This document shows positions 26,098 through 35,262 of a stretch of 64,000 nt of DNA, one piece after another. Under the pieces are notes generated by a model that saw nothing but the letters and a program-made list of their open reading frames with translations, ran no database searches and was not told where the DNA came from. The translations under genes and the position numbers were made by a program. Position 1 is the first letter of the stretch, and each line of letters begins with the position of its first letter. This DNA comes from Parahaliea maris (GTDB taxonomy: Bacteria > Pseudomonadota > Gammaproteobacteria > Pseudomonadales > Halieaceae), in contig NZ_VRZA01000004.1 in the NCBI RefSeq assembly GCF_008064665.1, positions 62,001 through 126,000 on the forward strand, read 5' to 3'.

Positions 26098-27063
26098 TTA
26101 GAGGCTCCGCCTGTGCCTGCGTCCCGGGCGATAGCCCGAGGGCGCTTGCTCCGTCACAAACCCTGACAGGTGGACGACTTGGCCCTCTACGGCCAATGCT
26201 GCCGAGGCCAGATGGCCTGAGAGAAGACGATGGTCCTGGCCCATGCCGACGGAGTCGTAGCGCTCCCATTGCCCGCCCTCGATAATTTCAAGAAAGCGCA
26301 GTGCCTCTGAGAGTGAGGCTCTCTGGCGGTCGACGGGGGCAGATTCAAGTGCGTCTATGGCGTAGCTCTTGATGAGCTTGCCGTTCAGGTTGGCGTAGGT
26401 AGTGGCCTTGTCGAAAAGATCCATCCCCACGAGCTTGCCGTGCAGAAAATAGAAAGCACCCACCTGGCGAGCCTCAGGTTCGAGCTCGCCTACATACTCA
26501 TCAAGTGTCGGCGCCACACCCTGATACATATCTGCCATGGCCGATGTATTCGATGTGGACTCCATTACAGAGAACTTGCGATCAATTTCAGACCACACCT
26601 CGCCCTGGTCACTGCGCCGAGAGCCCAATTGCCGCATTGAGCGGCTCACAGAGGCCATTTTTTTGGCCCGGCCGCGGGCGAAGTGGGTCCGGTCGGTACG
26701 CTCGAAGTTTTCAGAGCGGTAAGACCAGCGGCCCGACTCCACGCAGGATACGGGTATGACTGCTGTGGTCTGGGCGGGCACGAGCAGCGTGAGGTTGACC
26801 ACCCGGTTCTGTTTTGCGCCTACCAACTCCTCGCCGTCGAGCAGGAGTACGGGGCTGTCCAGTTTGTTCTCGAGCTTGAGCTCGGGAACGCTACCTGAGT
26901 CACTGGTCTCAGTTATTTCGACGCCGGACCTGTCAAACGCCTGGTCCAGAGTCATGTAGCTAAGGTCTGACTCCTGCGTGAAATTAAAGATTGGCGCGAT
27001 CGCCAGTCCCCGGAATTCCTTTGGCTGGCCAAAAACGATATTCTTGGGTGGTAACACTGTCAT
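26098..27063 (-). CDS. ARPP-1 family (DUF6569) protein
   Basis: 321 residues. The N-terminal ~290 residues match the ARPP-1 fold as I know it: FRGLAIAPIF, a conserved PVLLLDGEELVGAKQNRVVN, VIPVSCVESGRWSY, and a late YDSVGMGQDHRL. The family was named from genes associated with ADP-ribosylglycohydrolase and rhodanese-phosphatase genes in prokaryotic conflict systems; its biochemical role is unknown. A canonical sigma-54 promoter lies 28 bp upstream, and it is the first gene of the operon ending with the HNH-helicase pair. Confidence 0.75.
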   Translation of the reverse strand: MTVLPPKNIVFGQPKEFRGLAIAPIFNFTQESDLSYMTLDQAFDRSGVEITETSDSGSVPELKLENKLDSPVLLLDGEELVGAKQNRVVNLTLLVPAQTTAVIPVSCVESGRWSYRSENFERTDRTHFARGRAKKMASVSRSMRQLGSRRSDQGEVWSEIDRKFSVMESTSNTSAMADMYQGVAPTLDEYVGELEPEARQVGAFYFLHGKLVGMDLFDKATTYANLNGKLIKSYAIDALESAPVDRQRASLSEALRFLEIIEGGQWERYDSVGMGQDHRLLSGHLASAALAVEGQVVHLSGFVTEQAPSGYRPGRRHRRSL

Positions 27064-27101
27064 TGCCTATCCAGAAATAAATATGCTGTTGACTTAGGTT
27101 T

Positions 27102-27118
27102 AGCAGGAGATGTGCCAG
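27102..27118 (-). promoter_or_regulatory. Sigma-54 promoter of the ARPP-1 to helicase operon
   Basis: On the minus strand the sequence reads TGGCACA-TCTC-CTGCT, with GG and GC separated by exactly 10 bases, as required by sigma-54. The predicted start is near 27091, giving a 28-nt leader before the ATG at 27063. A one-mismatch IHF-like site (TATCAA-N4-TAA) at 27160-27172 lies about 70 bp upstream. Confidence 0.8.
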
Positions 27119-27329
27119 GTATTTGCCTGAAGGGAGAGGGATGTTAATAACTAATTGATTATCAAGGATTAATTATTTAAAAATCTTAGTTTAGAGTTCA
27201 GTTTGAGTGTTTGTTTGCAAGTTGAGGCATAAAAAACACATTCACAAAATAAATATATTTGTTATATTGATGGGTGCGGGGGCCTCGGGCCTCGTTTTGA
27301 ATGTGTGCGCAGTGAGAAGGGCTAGGTAA

Positions 27330-28832
27330 ATGACAAAAGAAGCGCTTGTCTGCTGGGTAGGAGGCCGTGACCTGGATGCGTCTAGAGGGATCAGCGATAA
27401 ACCTGGCCCGATTCTGAGTACGCTAAAGGAGAGGCCTCATGCGAAGGTGCATCTGTTATATAACTACGACCGCGATGAAGTTCATGCCTATGGTGATTGG
27501 CTTGGTGCCCAGGTAAATGTCGAGATTCACCTCCATGAAGCTGACTTAAGTACTCCGGTTCATTATGGGGACATTTACCAGGCCGCCAGTAAGTTAATGA
27601 AAGCACTGTCTGCAGAGATTTCATTCGAGGATATGTCGGTCCTAATAAGTCCCGGTACGCCTCAAATGCAGACAATTTGGATCTTGATGTGCAAGACCGC
27701 CTTTCCCGCAGCGATGCTCGAGGCATCAGAAGAACAGGGCATAACTGATTTCATAATGCCCTTCGATATCGCAGCAGACTACATCCCTAACATTCGTGCA
27801 GAGTCTGACGCGAACTTGCGAAGGATGGCCGCCGGCCAGGCAGCCACACCTCCGGCGTTTGAGAGCATCATCAGACAGAGCCCGCTAATGAACGCACAGA
27901 TTATGAAGGCTGAGAAGATTGCTAAGCGAGATATTCCCGTCTTGATTCTCGGCGAGTCGGGTACAGGCAAGGAGATGTTTGCAGAGGCAATCCACGAGTC
28001 CAGTTCAAGGGCTGATTCTGAATTCGTAGTGGTTAACTGCGGAGCTATTCCGCAAGACCTCGCTGATAGTGAGTTGTTTGGACACAAAAAGGGTGCGTTT
28101 ACTGGAGCCGTCGCGGATAGGGTAGGGCGGTTTCAAGAGGCCGATGGCGGCACCATTTTCCTGGATGAGTTCGGAGAGCTGCCTGCAGATACACAGGTGC
28201 GATTATTGCGAGTACTCAATGATGGCACCTTCACTCGCGTCGGCGATAAGGGCAGGATAAAGGTCGATGTACGTGTGATAGCAGCAACAAATCGCGACCT
28301 TATGGCTGAAGTGGTGGAGGGACAGTTTCGGGAGGACCTGTTTTATCGAATTGCCGTGGGAATTATCAATCTTCCGTCTTTGCGAGAGCGAGAAGGGGAT
28401 CTGATGCTGCTGACGGATAAGTTTCTCAAGGACATAAATGAGGCGGAGCTGGACTTGGATTCCGGCTATAAGCATAAAAAATTATCTGCTAAGGCAATAA
28501 ATGTTATGAAGTCTCATGGCTGGCCGGGCAATGTCAGGGAGCTACAGGCGAGCCTTACGCGCGCGGCTGTATGGTCAGTCGGTGAAACCATCACTGAGCG
28601 CGAAATGCGTGAAGCACTCTTGGAGCGGCCCGCAAAGGCGGGTGACCTTTTGGGTAGGAGCCTGGATAATTCTTTTGATATTCAGGATGTTATAAAGGAG
28701 TTAAAGCGTCACTACATCAAGAAAGCGTTAGCGGAGACGGGCAATAACAAAACCAAATCGGCCGAAAAACTAGGGCTCAATAACTACCAGACACTGAATA
28801 AGTGGATAGAAGATGTAGGACTAAAGGAATAG
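27330..28832 (+). CDS. RtcR-like sigma-54-dependent activator with CARF-type sensor domain
   Basis: 500 residues. Residues ~1-155 resemble the N-terminal CARF domain of RtcR: a Rossmann-like start (ALVCWVGGRDLD), VNVEIHLHE, DIYQAASKLM and the ligand-loop-like VLISPGTPQMQ (about 105-115). The central AAA+ domain has Walker A GESGTGKE (208-215), the sigma-54-contact loop GAFTGA (255-260), Walker B TIFLDE and an R-finger region. A Fis-type HTH ends the protein (NKTKSAEKLGLNNYQTLNKW). RtcR of E. coli activates RNA-repair genes when its CARF domain senses RNA ends. No rtcBA genes are here; instead sigma-54 promoters precede ARPP-1, hsdR and DUF2130, which I infer to be its targets. Confidence 0.88.
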   Translation: MTKEALVCWVGGRDLDASRGISDKPGPILSTLKERPHAKVHLLYNYDRDEVHAYGDWLGAQVNVEIHLHEADLSTPVHYGDIYQAASKLMKALSAEISFEDMSVLISPGTPQMQTIWILMCKTAFPAAMLEASEEQGITDFIMPFDIAADYIPNIRAESDANLRRMAAGQAATPPAFESIIRQSPLMNAQIMKAEKIAKRDIPVLILGESGTGKEMFAEAIHESSSRADSEFVVVNCGAIPQDLADSELFGHKKGAFTGAVADRVGRFQEADGGTIFLDEFGELPADTQVRLLRVLNDGTFTRVGDKGRIKVDVRVIAATNRDLMAEVVEGQFREDLFYRIAVGIINLPSLREREGDLMLLTDKFLKDINEAELDLDSGYKHKKLSAKAINVMKSHGWPGNVRELQASLTRAAVWSVGETITEREMREALLERPAKAGDLLGRSLDNSFDIQDVIKELKRHYIKKALAETGNNKTKSAEKLGLNNYQTLNKWIEDVGLKE

Positions 28833-28849
28833 TTGGCATGCCCCTTGCT
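28833..28849 (+). promoter_or_regulatory. Sigma-54 promoter of the hsdRMS operon
   Basis: TTGGCATG-CCCC-TTGCT with GG-N10-GC spacing begins one base after the regulator's stop codon. The predicted start is about 28860, so an ATG at 28861 would be leaderless, and translation more likely begins at 28879. The -12 element is part of an inverted repeat, CCCCTTG / CAAGGGG (28841-28856). Confidence 0.85.
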
Positions 28850-28878
28850 CAAGGGGCAACATGGACAGAATTGAACCT

Positions 28879-31800
28879 ATGACATCACAGAACTTCGAAA
28901 TGCTTCGACCTCACTGGCCAGACCTGGCGAATCTGGGCGGTCATGCGGAGAAGTATGTATTCGATGACCCACAGAGTGCTTTGATCAAGCTGCGCTGCTT
29001 CGCTGAGAAGCTGGTGGGTATCGTCTATCGCGAGTGGTCTCTGCCCAGCTACCCCAATGACAAGTTCATTGATCGCCTGGAGAACAACGCGTTCGCGTCT
29101 GTAGTTGATTCCGCCATCATCGACAAGCTGCATGCCATACGCAAGGAAGGTAATAAAGCCGCACACGAGGGTAAGTTCGGTAAAGGCAGCAGTCTGTGGT
29201 TACTGAAAGAAGCTCATATTTTGGGCTCCTGGTTACTCCTGTCGCTGAAGAAGGGCGATAAGTCAGATCTGCAGCCCTTCGTGGAACCGCAGCCAGCAGA
29301 GAAGCTCTCTGCCAAGAAGGCTGAAGCTTTGCAGAAGCGCCTGGCCGAGCACCAGGCCCGTTTTGACCAGGCAATGGCTGAGCTCGAAGCCTCCCAAAAG
29401 GCGGAGCAGCAGGCGCAGGCGGAAGCTGCCAACCTTAAACAGCAATTGGATGATGCCGCGCTTGCGCAGCGTAGGAAGGCAAGCGAGGTTGCCAAGAACC
29501 TTCTCGAACTCAACGAAGCCCAGACGCGTCGGCGCCTGATCGATAGCGAGCTTCACAGCCGCGGTTGGGATATCGACCTCGTCGAAGGCAAGGATACCGA
29601 GGAAGTCCGGTTTGAAGTCGAGGTTGATGGCCAGCCGACGCAATCGGGTATTGGCTACTGTGATTACGTACTTTACGACGACAATGGCAAGCCGCTAGCC
29701 GTCGTCGAGGCCAAGCGCACACGAGAGAATGCCGAAAAGGGCCGACAGCAAGCCAAACTCTATGCGGACGCTTTAGAAAAGGCGCATGGCCAGCGTCCGG
29801 TGATTTTCTACACCAATGGACACGATATCTACATCTGGGATGACGCACAGAAGGCTACCCCGCGAAAACTGTACAGCTTCTATGGCAAGGACAGCCTGCA
29901 ATACCTGATTCGACAGCGAATTACCCGTAAGGATTTGAGCGCCACCCCCATCGATACGGACATCGCCGGGCGGATGTACCAAATTGAAGCCATCACCCGC
30001 GTATGTGAGCGCTTTACTGCGAATCACCGTAAGGCGCTCTTGGTGCAGGCAACAGGTACGGGTAAGACGCGTGTGGCCATCGCGCTCACCAAGCGCATGA
30101 TTGATGCCGGCTGGGCCAAGCGCGTGCTGTTCCTGTGTGATCGTAAGGAGCTGCGCAAGCAGGCCGGCAAGGCATACAACGAGTTCCTGAGTGAGCCGCT
30201 GTATATTGTTGGTAAGAGTAAGAAGGTCGATCGAGGGATGGCTCAGCTATACATTGCCACATACCCCGGCATGATGCGCATCATGGAAGAGTTTGATCCA
30301 GGTTACTTTGACCTCATTATCGCCGACGAGTCTCACCGCTCTATCTACAACGTCTTCGGCGATATTTTTAAGTACTACGATGCACTTCAGCTGGGTCTAA
30401 CAGCCACTCCGGTAGAGATGATCAGCCGGTCAACCAGCCAGCTGTTCGGTTGTGAGTACAAAATGCCGACGGCGAACTACCCGCTGGAACAGGCGGTGGC
30501 GGACGGCCACCTGGTCCCTTTCAAGGTGGTCAGCCACACCACACAGTTCTTGCGTGAGGGTATCCAGGGCCACAGCCTAAGCGATGAACAGATCGCCGAG
30601 TTGGAAGAGCAGGGCATTGATCCCAATGAGCTGGATTTCAACGCCGCCAGCCTCGATAAAGCCGTTTTCAACAAAGACACCAACCGCGCCATCCTAAAGA
30701 ACCTGATGGAGAGTGGTCAGCGACTGGCAGATGGCCAGACCCTCGGCAAATCCATCATTTTTGCTCGCAATATCCAGCACGCTGACCTGTTGGCCCAGCT
30801 GTTTGCTGAGATGTACCCCGAATACGGAGGCAACTTCTGCCGCGTGATCCACTCAAAATTCGAGCGCGCCGAGGAGCTTATCGACGATTTCAAGGCTACC
30901 GACGGCAAAGGCAGCGAGATCACCATAGCCATCTCTGTCGATATGTTGGACACCGGTATCGATGTCCCGGAGGTGCTGAACCTGGTGTTCGCCAAACCCG
31001 TGAAATCCAAGGTGAAGTTCTGGCAAATGATCGGCCGCGGTACGCGTCTATGCCCGAACCTGTATGGCCCCGCCACAGACGGCAGCGACGACAAGTCAAA
31101 GTTTCTGATTTTCGACCACTGGGCCAACTTCGAATATTTTGAGATGGAGCCGGAAGAGGAAGACCCTCGCCAGAGCAAGTCACTCAGCCAGAAGCTGTTC
31201 GAGGCCAGGCTTACTTTCGCTGAAGAAGCGTTGAAGCGCGGTGAAATGGACGCCTTTGGCAAGATGGTCGTGTTGATCAAGCAGGATATTGACAGCCTCG
31301 ACGATAAAAATATCGCCATCAAAGACAACTGGACGCTCAAGCAGCAGTTGAGCCAGGTGGACGTTCTCCACCAGTTTGCGCCCGTGACCAAGGGCTTACT
31401 GTTTGATCAAATGGCCCCGTTGATGCAGTGGCGCAACATCAAGGGGCAAAGCGAGGCCCTCAAATTCGATTTGGACATCGTCAATGCGCAGTACGCCCGG
31501 ATGGCGCAGCCCGGCCTCCTCGAGCCGGTTAAGGATCAGATACTGGGCAAGGTGCGAACGCTGTCCATGCACCTGAATCAGGTTCGCAACAAGGCCGCGA
31601 AGATCAACCAGATTCAGCAGGACGATTTCTGGCAAGTAGCGGCTTTCGATGATTTCGAGCAGCAGCGGCAAAGCCTACGTGGAGTGATTCATCTGCGCGA
31701 CAAGGGCGCAACGCCACCCCCGCAGCCCCTGAGGATCCTGGATATCAAGGAAGACGAGGGCGAGTACCTGACCGAGGAGCGAAAGACCAATATCCGCACA

Positions 31801-32346
31801 GTGGATTACGAGATTTACCGGCAGGAAGTTGAGAAAACGCTGACGCCACTGTTCGAGAAAGACCCTGTGCTGCGGAAGATTCGCGCCGGGGAGCCAGTAA
31901 CGGAAACTGAGCTGGCTCAGCTGAATGCGATGGTCCATACACAGAACCCCCGTGTGGACCTCAACCTGCTCGCAGAGTTCTTTCCGGACTCGACCGCCGG
32001 TTTGGATCAGCTTCTACGTACCATCGTTGGCCTGGATGTTAGCGTGATCAAACAACAATTCACCGAATTTGTTCAGGAGCATCACATCAAGCTGAATGCG
32101 ATGCAGCAGCGATTTCTGGGCCTGCTGGAAAGTGAAATCTGTCGTCGAGGTCATATGACGATTGCCGACCTCTACGAACAGCCATTCAAGTCACTGCATA
32201 CCGATGGTATCGATGGGCTGTTCCAGGACGAGCAGGCTCACCTGATAGCGGGTTTTGTCGCCGGGTTTACTGTCAAGGCAGAGCAGCCCGTTAAAAAAGT
32301 AGAGCTGCCGGTATCCGAGCAGATTGTAGAACAACCCAAACGCTAA
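28879..32346 (+). CDS. hsdR: Type I restriction endonuclease subunit R, EcoEI-like
   Basis: 1155 residues from MTSQNFEMLRPHWPDLANLG, the usual start in this subfamily; the ATG 18 bases upstream coincides with the predicted transcription start. Order: DUF4145-like N-terminus, coiled coil (about 145-215), PD-(D/E)XK nuclease (DYVLYDDNGKPLAVVEAKR, about 260-280), SF2 motor with GTGKT (about 390) and DESHRS (about 483), GRGTRLCP, and an EcoEI_R_C C-terminus. It translocates and cuts DNA lacking the methylation set by HsdM/HsdS. Being first in the operon and behind a sigma-54 promoter is notable. Confidence 0.95.
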   Translation: MTSQNFEMLRPHWPDLANLGGHAEKYVFDDPQSALIKLRCFAEKLVGIVYREWSLPSYPNDKFIDRLENNAFASVVDSAIIDKLHAIRKEGNKAAHEGKFGKGSSLWLLKEAHILGSWLLLSLKKGDKSDLQPFVEPQPAEKLSAKKAEALQKRLAEHQARFDQAMAELEASQKAEQQAQAEAANLKQQLDDAALAQRRKASEVAKNLLELNEAQTRRRLIDSELHSRGWDIDLVEGKDTEEVRFEVEVDGQPTQSGIGYCDYVLYDDNGKPLAVVEAKRTRENAEKGRQQAKLYADALEKAHGQRPVIFYTNGHDIYIWDDAQKATPRKLYSFYGKDSLQYLIRQRITRKDLSATPIDTDIAGRMYQIEAITRVCERFTANHRKALLVQATGTGKTRVAIALTKRMIDAGWAKRVLFLCDRKELRKQAGKAYNEFLSEPLYIVGKSKKVDRGMAQLYIATYPGMMRIMEEFDPGYFDLIIADESHRSIYNVFGDIFKYYDALQLGLTATPVEMISRSTSQLFGCEYKMPTANYPLEQAVADGHLVPFKVVSHTTQFLREGIQGHSLSDEQIAELEEQGIDPNELDFNAASLDKAVFNKDTNRAILKNLMESGQRLADGQTLGKSIIFARNIQHADLLAQLFAEMYPEYGGNFCRVIHSKFERAEELIDDFKATDGKGSEITIAISVDMLDTGIDVPEVLNLVFAKPVKSKVKFWQMIGRGTRLCPNLYGPATDGSDDKSKFLIFDHWANFEYFEMEPEEEDPRQSKSLSQKLFEARLTFAEEALKRGEMDAFGKMVVLIKQDIDSLDDKNIAIKDNWTLKQQLSQVDVLHQFAPVTKGLLFDQMAPLMQWRNIKGQSEALKFDLDIVNAQYARMAQPGLLEPVKDQILGKVRTLSMHLNQVRNKAAKINQIQQDDFWQVAAFDDFEQQRQSLRGVIHLRDKGATPPPQPLRILDIKEDEGEYLTEERKTNIRTVDYEIYRQEVEKTLTPLFEKDPVLRKIRAGEPVTETELAQLNAMVHTQNPRVDLNLLAEFFPDSTAGLDQLLRTIVGLDVSVIKQQFTEFVQEHHIKLNAMQQRFLGLLESEICRRGHMTIADLYEQPFKSLHTDGIDGLFQDEQAHLIAGFVAGFTVKAEQPVKKVELPVSEQIVEQPKR

Positions 32347-32355
32347 GTACTAGTT

Positions 32356-32374
32356 TGCCTGGGCTAGCCAGGCA
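32356..32374 (+). repeat. Hairpin between hsdR and hsdM
   Basis: Perfect 7-bp arms TGCCTGG / CCAGGCA with a 5-nt loop in the 51-bp gap. No T tract follows. It could tune transcript stability so that hsdR and hsdM are expressed differently. Confidence 0.5.
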
Positions 32375-32397
32375 GCAAGCAGTTTAAAGACAAGACA

Positions 32398-33963
32398 ATG
32401 ATTACAGGCGCATTGAAAGGCAAGATCGACAAGCTCTGGGTGGAATTCTGGACGGGGGGTGTAACCAACCCCCTGACGGTGATCGAGCAGATCACCTTCC
32501 TGATGTATGCCCGTCTGTTGGACATGAACGAGACCAGCGACGAGAAACGGGCCGAACGATCCGGGAAAACCTTCAGCCGTCGTTTCTCCGACGAACAGCA
32601 GCACCTGCGATGGCAGAACTTTCGACACATCGAATCTGCCGACGAGCTGTTGCGAGTGGTACGCGACGAGCTGTTCCCGTTCTTCAAGACGTCCAGCGGC
32701 GAAGGCTCCCTCTTCTCCGAGTTCATGAAGGATGCCCAGCTCATGATTCAAAAGCCTTCGCTACTGCGTAAGGCTATCGACATGGTTAACGATCTTCCCC
32801 TGAACCAGGGTGATACCAAGGGTGATCTGTACGAATACCTACTGAGCAAGCTCACCACAGCGGGCATTAACGGCCAGTTCCGTACACCGCGGCACATTAT
32901 TCGCGCCATGGTTGATATGATGGACCCGTCGGCAACCGACCGTATCTGTGATCCCGCCTGCGGTACGGCAGGGTTCCTGAGTACGACCTATGAGTTCATG
33001 CTGAAAAAATACAGCTCAAAGGACGGCACTATCCGAGAAGTTGTCCTTGATGAGAATGGCGAAGAGCAGGAGCAAGTCATCTACACCGGCGATCTATTGG
33101 CTGAGCACCGAGAGCATGTAGACAAAGACATGTTTCACGGTTTCGACTTCGACGCCACCATGCTGCGCATTGCAGCAATGAACCTGGTGATGCACGGCGT
33201 TACCGAGCCGGATATCCACTATCAGGATACGCTCAGCCAGGGTTTCATTGAGCGTTTCCCAAAATCAGCCAGAGAAAGCTTTGACCTCGTTCTGGCAAAT
33301 CCACCTTTCAAAGGTAGCCTGGACGAGGAGGATGTCGACCCGGAAATCCTTCGCACTGTTAAGACCAAAAAGACCGAGCTGCTGTTTGTTGCCCTGATTC
33401 TACGGATGCTAAAAGTTGGCGGTAGAGCCGCGGTGATCGTGCCGGATGGAGTGTTGTTTGGTTCCTCCAAAGCTCACCAACAGTTGCGAAAAACCCTGAT
33501 TGAAGATAACCAGTTGGAGGCCATCGTTAGCCTCCCAAGTGGCGTGTTCAAGCCCTATGCGGGTGTGAGTACCGCGGTGATGATCTTTACCAAAGGTGGC
33601 CAGACGGATCGGGTTTGGTTTTACGACCTGCTGGCGGATGGATTTTCATTGGATGACAAGAGAACCCCTCTTAGTGGAGAGGGCAGCGATGATCTGCCAG
33701 ACCTAGTGGATCAGTGGTTGGAATATAGCCAGCTGGCAGCTGCGGGAAAATCGGTAGAGCGTTGGAGCGATAAGACTGCCAAAGCGTTTTTCGTTGGGAA
33801 GACAGATATTGCTGGGAATAAGTACGACCTGTCCATAAACAGGTATAAAGAAGTCTCTTATAAGGAAGAGAATTATGAGCCTCCTAAGGAAATTTTAGGC
33901 CGCTTAATAGAATTGGAAGGCGATATTCATAACAAGCTGAAAGAGCTGGAGTCTATGCTGTGA
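32398..33963 (+). CDS. hsdM: Type I restriction-modification DNA methyltransferase subunit M
   Basis: 521 residues. HsdM_N helical domain (about 5-140), then the N6-adenine methyltransferase core: DPACGTAGFL (SAM motif, about 185) and NPPF (catalytic motif, about 300). TPRHIIRAMVDMM before the SAM motif is characteristic. It methylates adenine in the bipartite site read by HsdS. Its stop overlaps the HsdS start (GTGA), so M and S are coupled. Confidence 0.97.
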   Translation: MITGALKGKIDKLWVEFWTGGVTNPLTVIEQITFLMYARLLDMNETSDEKRAERSGKTFSRRFSDEQQHLRWQNFRHIESADELLRVVRDELFPFFKTSSGEGSLFSEFMKDAQLMIQKPSLLRKAIDMVNDLPLNQGDTKGDLYEYLLSKLTTAGINGQFRTPRHIIRAMVDMMDPSATDRICDPACGTAGFLSTTYEFMLKKYSSKDGTIREVVLDENGEEQEQVIYTGDLLAEHREHVDKDMFHGFDFDATMLRIAAMNLVMHGVTEPDIHYQDTLSQGFIERFPKSARESFDLVLANPPFKGSLDEEDVDPEILRTVKTKKTELLFVALILRMLKVGGRAAVIVPDGVLFGSSKAHQQLRKTLIEDNQLEAIVSLPSGVFKPYAGVSTAVMIFTKGGQTDRVWFYDLLADGFSLDDKRTPLSGEGSDDLPDLVDQWLEYSQLAAAGKSVERWSDKTAKAFFVGKTDIAGNKYDLSINRYKEVSYKEENYEPPKEILGRLIELEGDIHNKLKELESML

Positions 33964-35123
33964 AATGGCAAGCTGTAGAAATTGGTGCAGTTTGTAACCT
34001 TATGACGGGTGGAACCCCTAAAACCTCTGAACCTGAATATTATGAAGGCGGCGACATTCCGTGGATTGTTTCTGGGGATATACATAAAGGCGAGATATTT
34101 GATTGTGAAAAACGGATAACGACGAAGGCAGTCGAAAATTCCAACGCGCGCTATTTGCCCAAAGATAGTGTCTTGATAGCTCTCAATGGACAAGGGAAGA
34201 CCCGCGGTACAGTTGCTCTCCTTAGAATCGAAAATGCGACTTGCAATCAATCGGTGGTATCTATTAATCCAAATAGCAAAGACGAGCTTGACCCAGAATT
34301 CCTGTTCTACTACCTGAAGTCTCAATATCGCCAGATCCGCAATTTAACGGGTGATAAGGATAGAGCTGGCTTGAATATGCCACTATTGAGGAGTATCAGC
34401 ATACCTCTTCCACCGCTTAGCGATCAAAAACGTATCGCGGCGATCCTCGACAAGGCCGACAACCTCCGCCGCAAACGCCAGCAAGCAATCCAGCTCGCTG
34501 ACGAGTTCCTACGCGCTGTTTTTCTGGAAATGTTTGGTGATCCGGTAACCAACCCAAAAAAATGGGAAAGAAAGGCATTCTCAGATTTAGGGAGTTGGTC
34601 GAGTGGTGGAACACCCTCCAGGAGAGTTCCTGAGTATTTTGACGGCGATATAAACTGGTATTCAGCGGGGGAGTTGAATTCCAGATATCTTTCTGGCTCA
34701 GTTGAAAAAATCACACAGGACGCTATCGAGAATACAAGCGCAAGGGTCTTCAATGCCGGAAGCATTTTGCTGGGAATGTATGATACGGCGGCCTTCAAAG
34801 CTTCGATATTGAGAGAAGATTCATCGAGTAATCAAGCTTGTGCAAATTTGAAGCCAAATGCATCGGTCAATGTTGAGTGGTTTTACTCGTTCATAATGGT
34901 CGCAAAGCACCACTATCTTTCTCAGCGGAGAGGCGTGCGTCAAAAGAACCTAAATTTGGGAATGATCCGGGAGTTTGAGCTTCCACTGCCTCCTATAGAG
35001 TTGCAGATGGAGTACGCCTCGATAGTAGGTCGAGTAATGCACATAAAATCGGCAATGGAGGGAGCGGAGGCAATCCCATTGTTCAGATCTCTCAGCCAGA
35101 AAGCGTTTTCAGGAGAGCTATAA
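33960..35123 (+). CDS. hsdS: Type I restriction specificity subunit S
   Basis: 387 residues with a GTG start overlapping hsdM by 4 bp. It shows two target-recognition domains, each beginning with the usual pattern (GAVCNLMTGGTPKTSEPEY; LGSWSSGGTPSRRVPEYF) and each followed by a central helix region (PPLSDQKRIAAILDKADNLR; PPIELQMEYASIVGRVMH). The second helical repeat is short but present, so the subunit looks complete. The recognised sequence cannot be predicted by reading. Confidence 0.95.
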   Translation: MKWQAVEIGAVCNLMTGGTPKTSEPEYYEGGDIPWIVSGDIHKGEIFDCEKRITTKAVENSNARYLPKDSVLIALNGQGKTRGTVALLRIENATCNQSVVSINPNSKDELDPEFLFYYLKSQYRQIRNLTGDKDRAGLNMPLLRSISIPLPPLSDQKRIAAILDKADNLRRKRQQAIQLADEFLRAVFLEMFGDPVTNPKKWERKAFSDLGSWSSGGTPSRRVPEYFDGDINWYSAGELNSRYLSGSVEKITQDAIENTSARVFNAGSILLGMYDTAAFKASILREDSSSNQACANLKPNASVNVEWFYSFIMVAKHHYLSQRRGVRQKNLNLGMIREFELPLPPIELQMEYASIVGRVMHIKSAMEGAEAIPLFRSLSQKAFSGEL

Positions 35124-35126
35124 GCC

Positions 35127-35216
35127 GTGGACAATAAGCAAACTGAGATGCCTGAAAGCGTAGAGGATCAGTTGGACTTTATTCAATCAGCCAGCCAACA
35201 ATCTTCGAAGCGTTAA
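35127..35216 (+). CDS. Possible 29-residue peptide after hsdS
   Basis: A GTG-started frame (MDNKQTEMPESVEDQLDF in its first part) lies 3 bp after hsdS with AGGAG eleven bases upstream. It is acidic with a Gln/Ser-rich end. I recognise no family. The codons look coherent and it fills the gap after hsdS, but it may be chance. Confidence 0.3.
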   Translation: MDNKQTEMPESVEDQLDFIQSASQQSSKR

Positions 35217-35262
35217 TCGACTGAATACCTCGCTCGTACTCAAATAGACAAAGGCTGAAACG

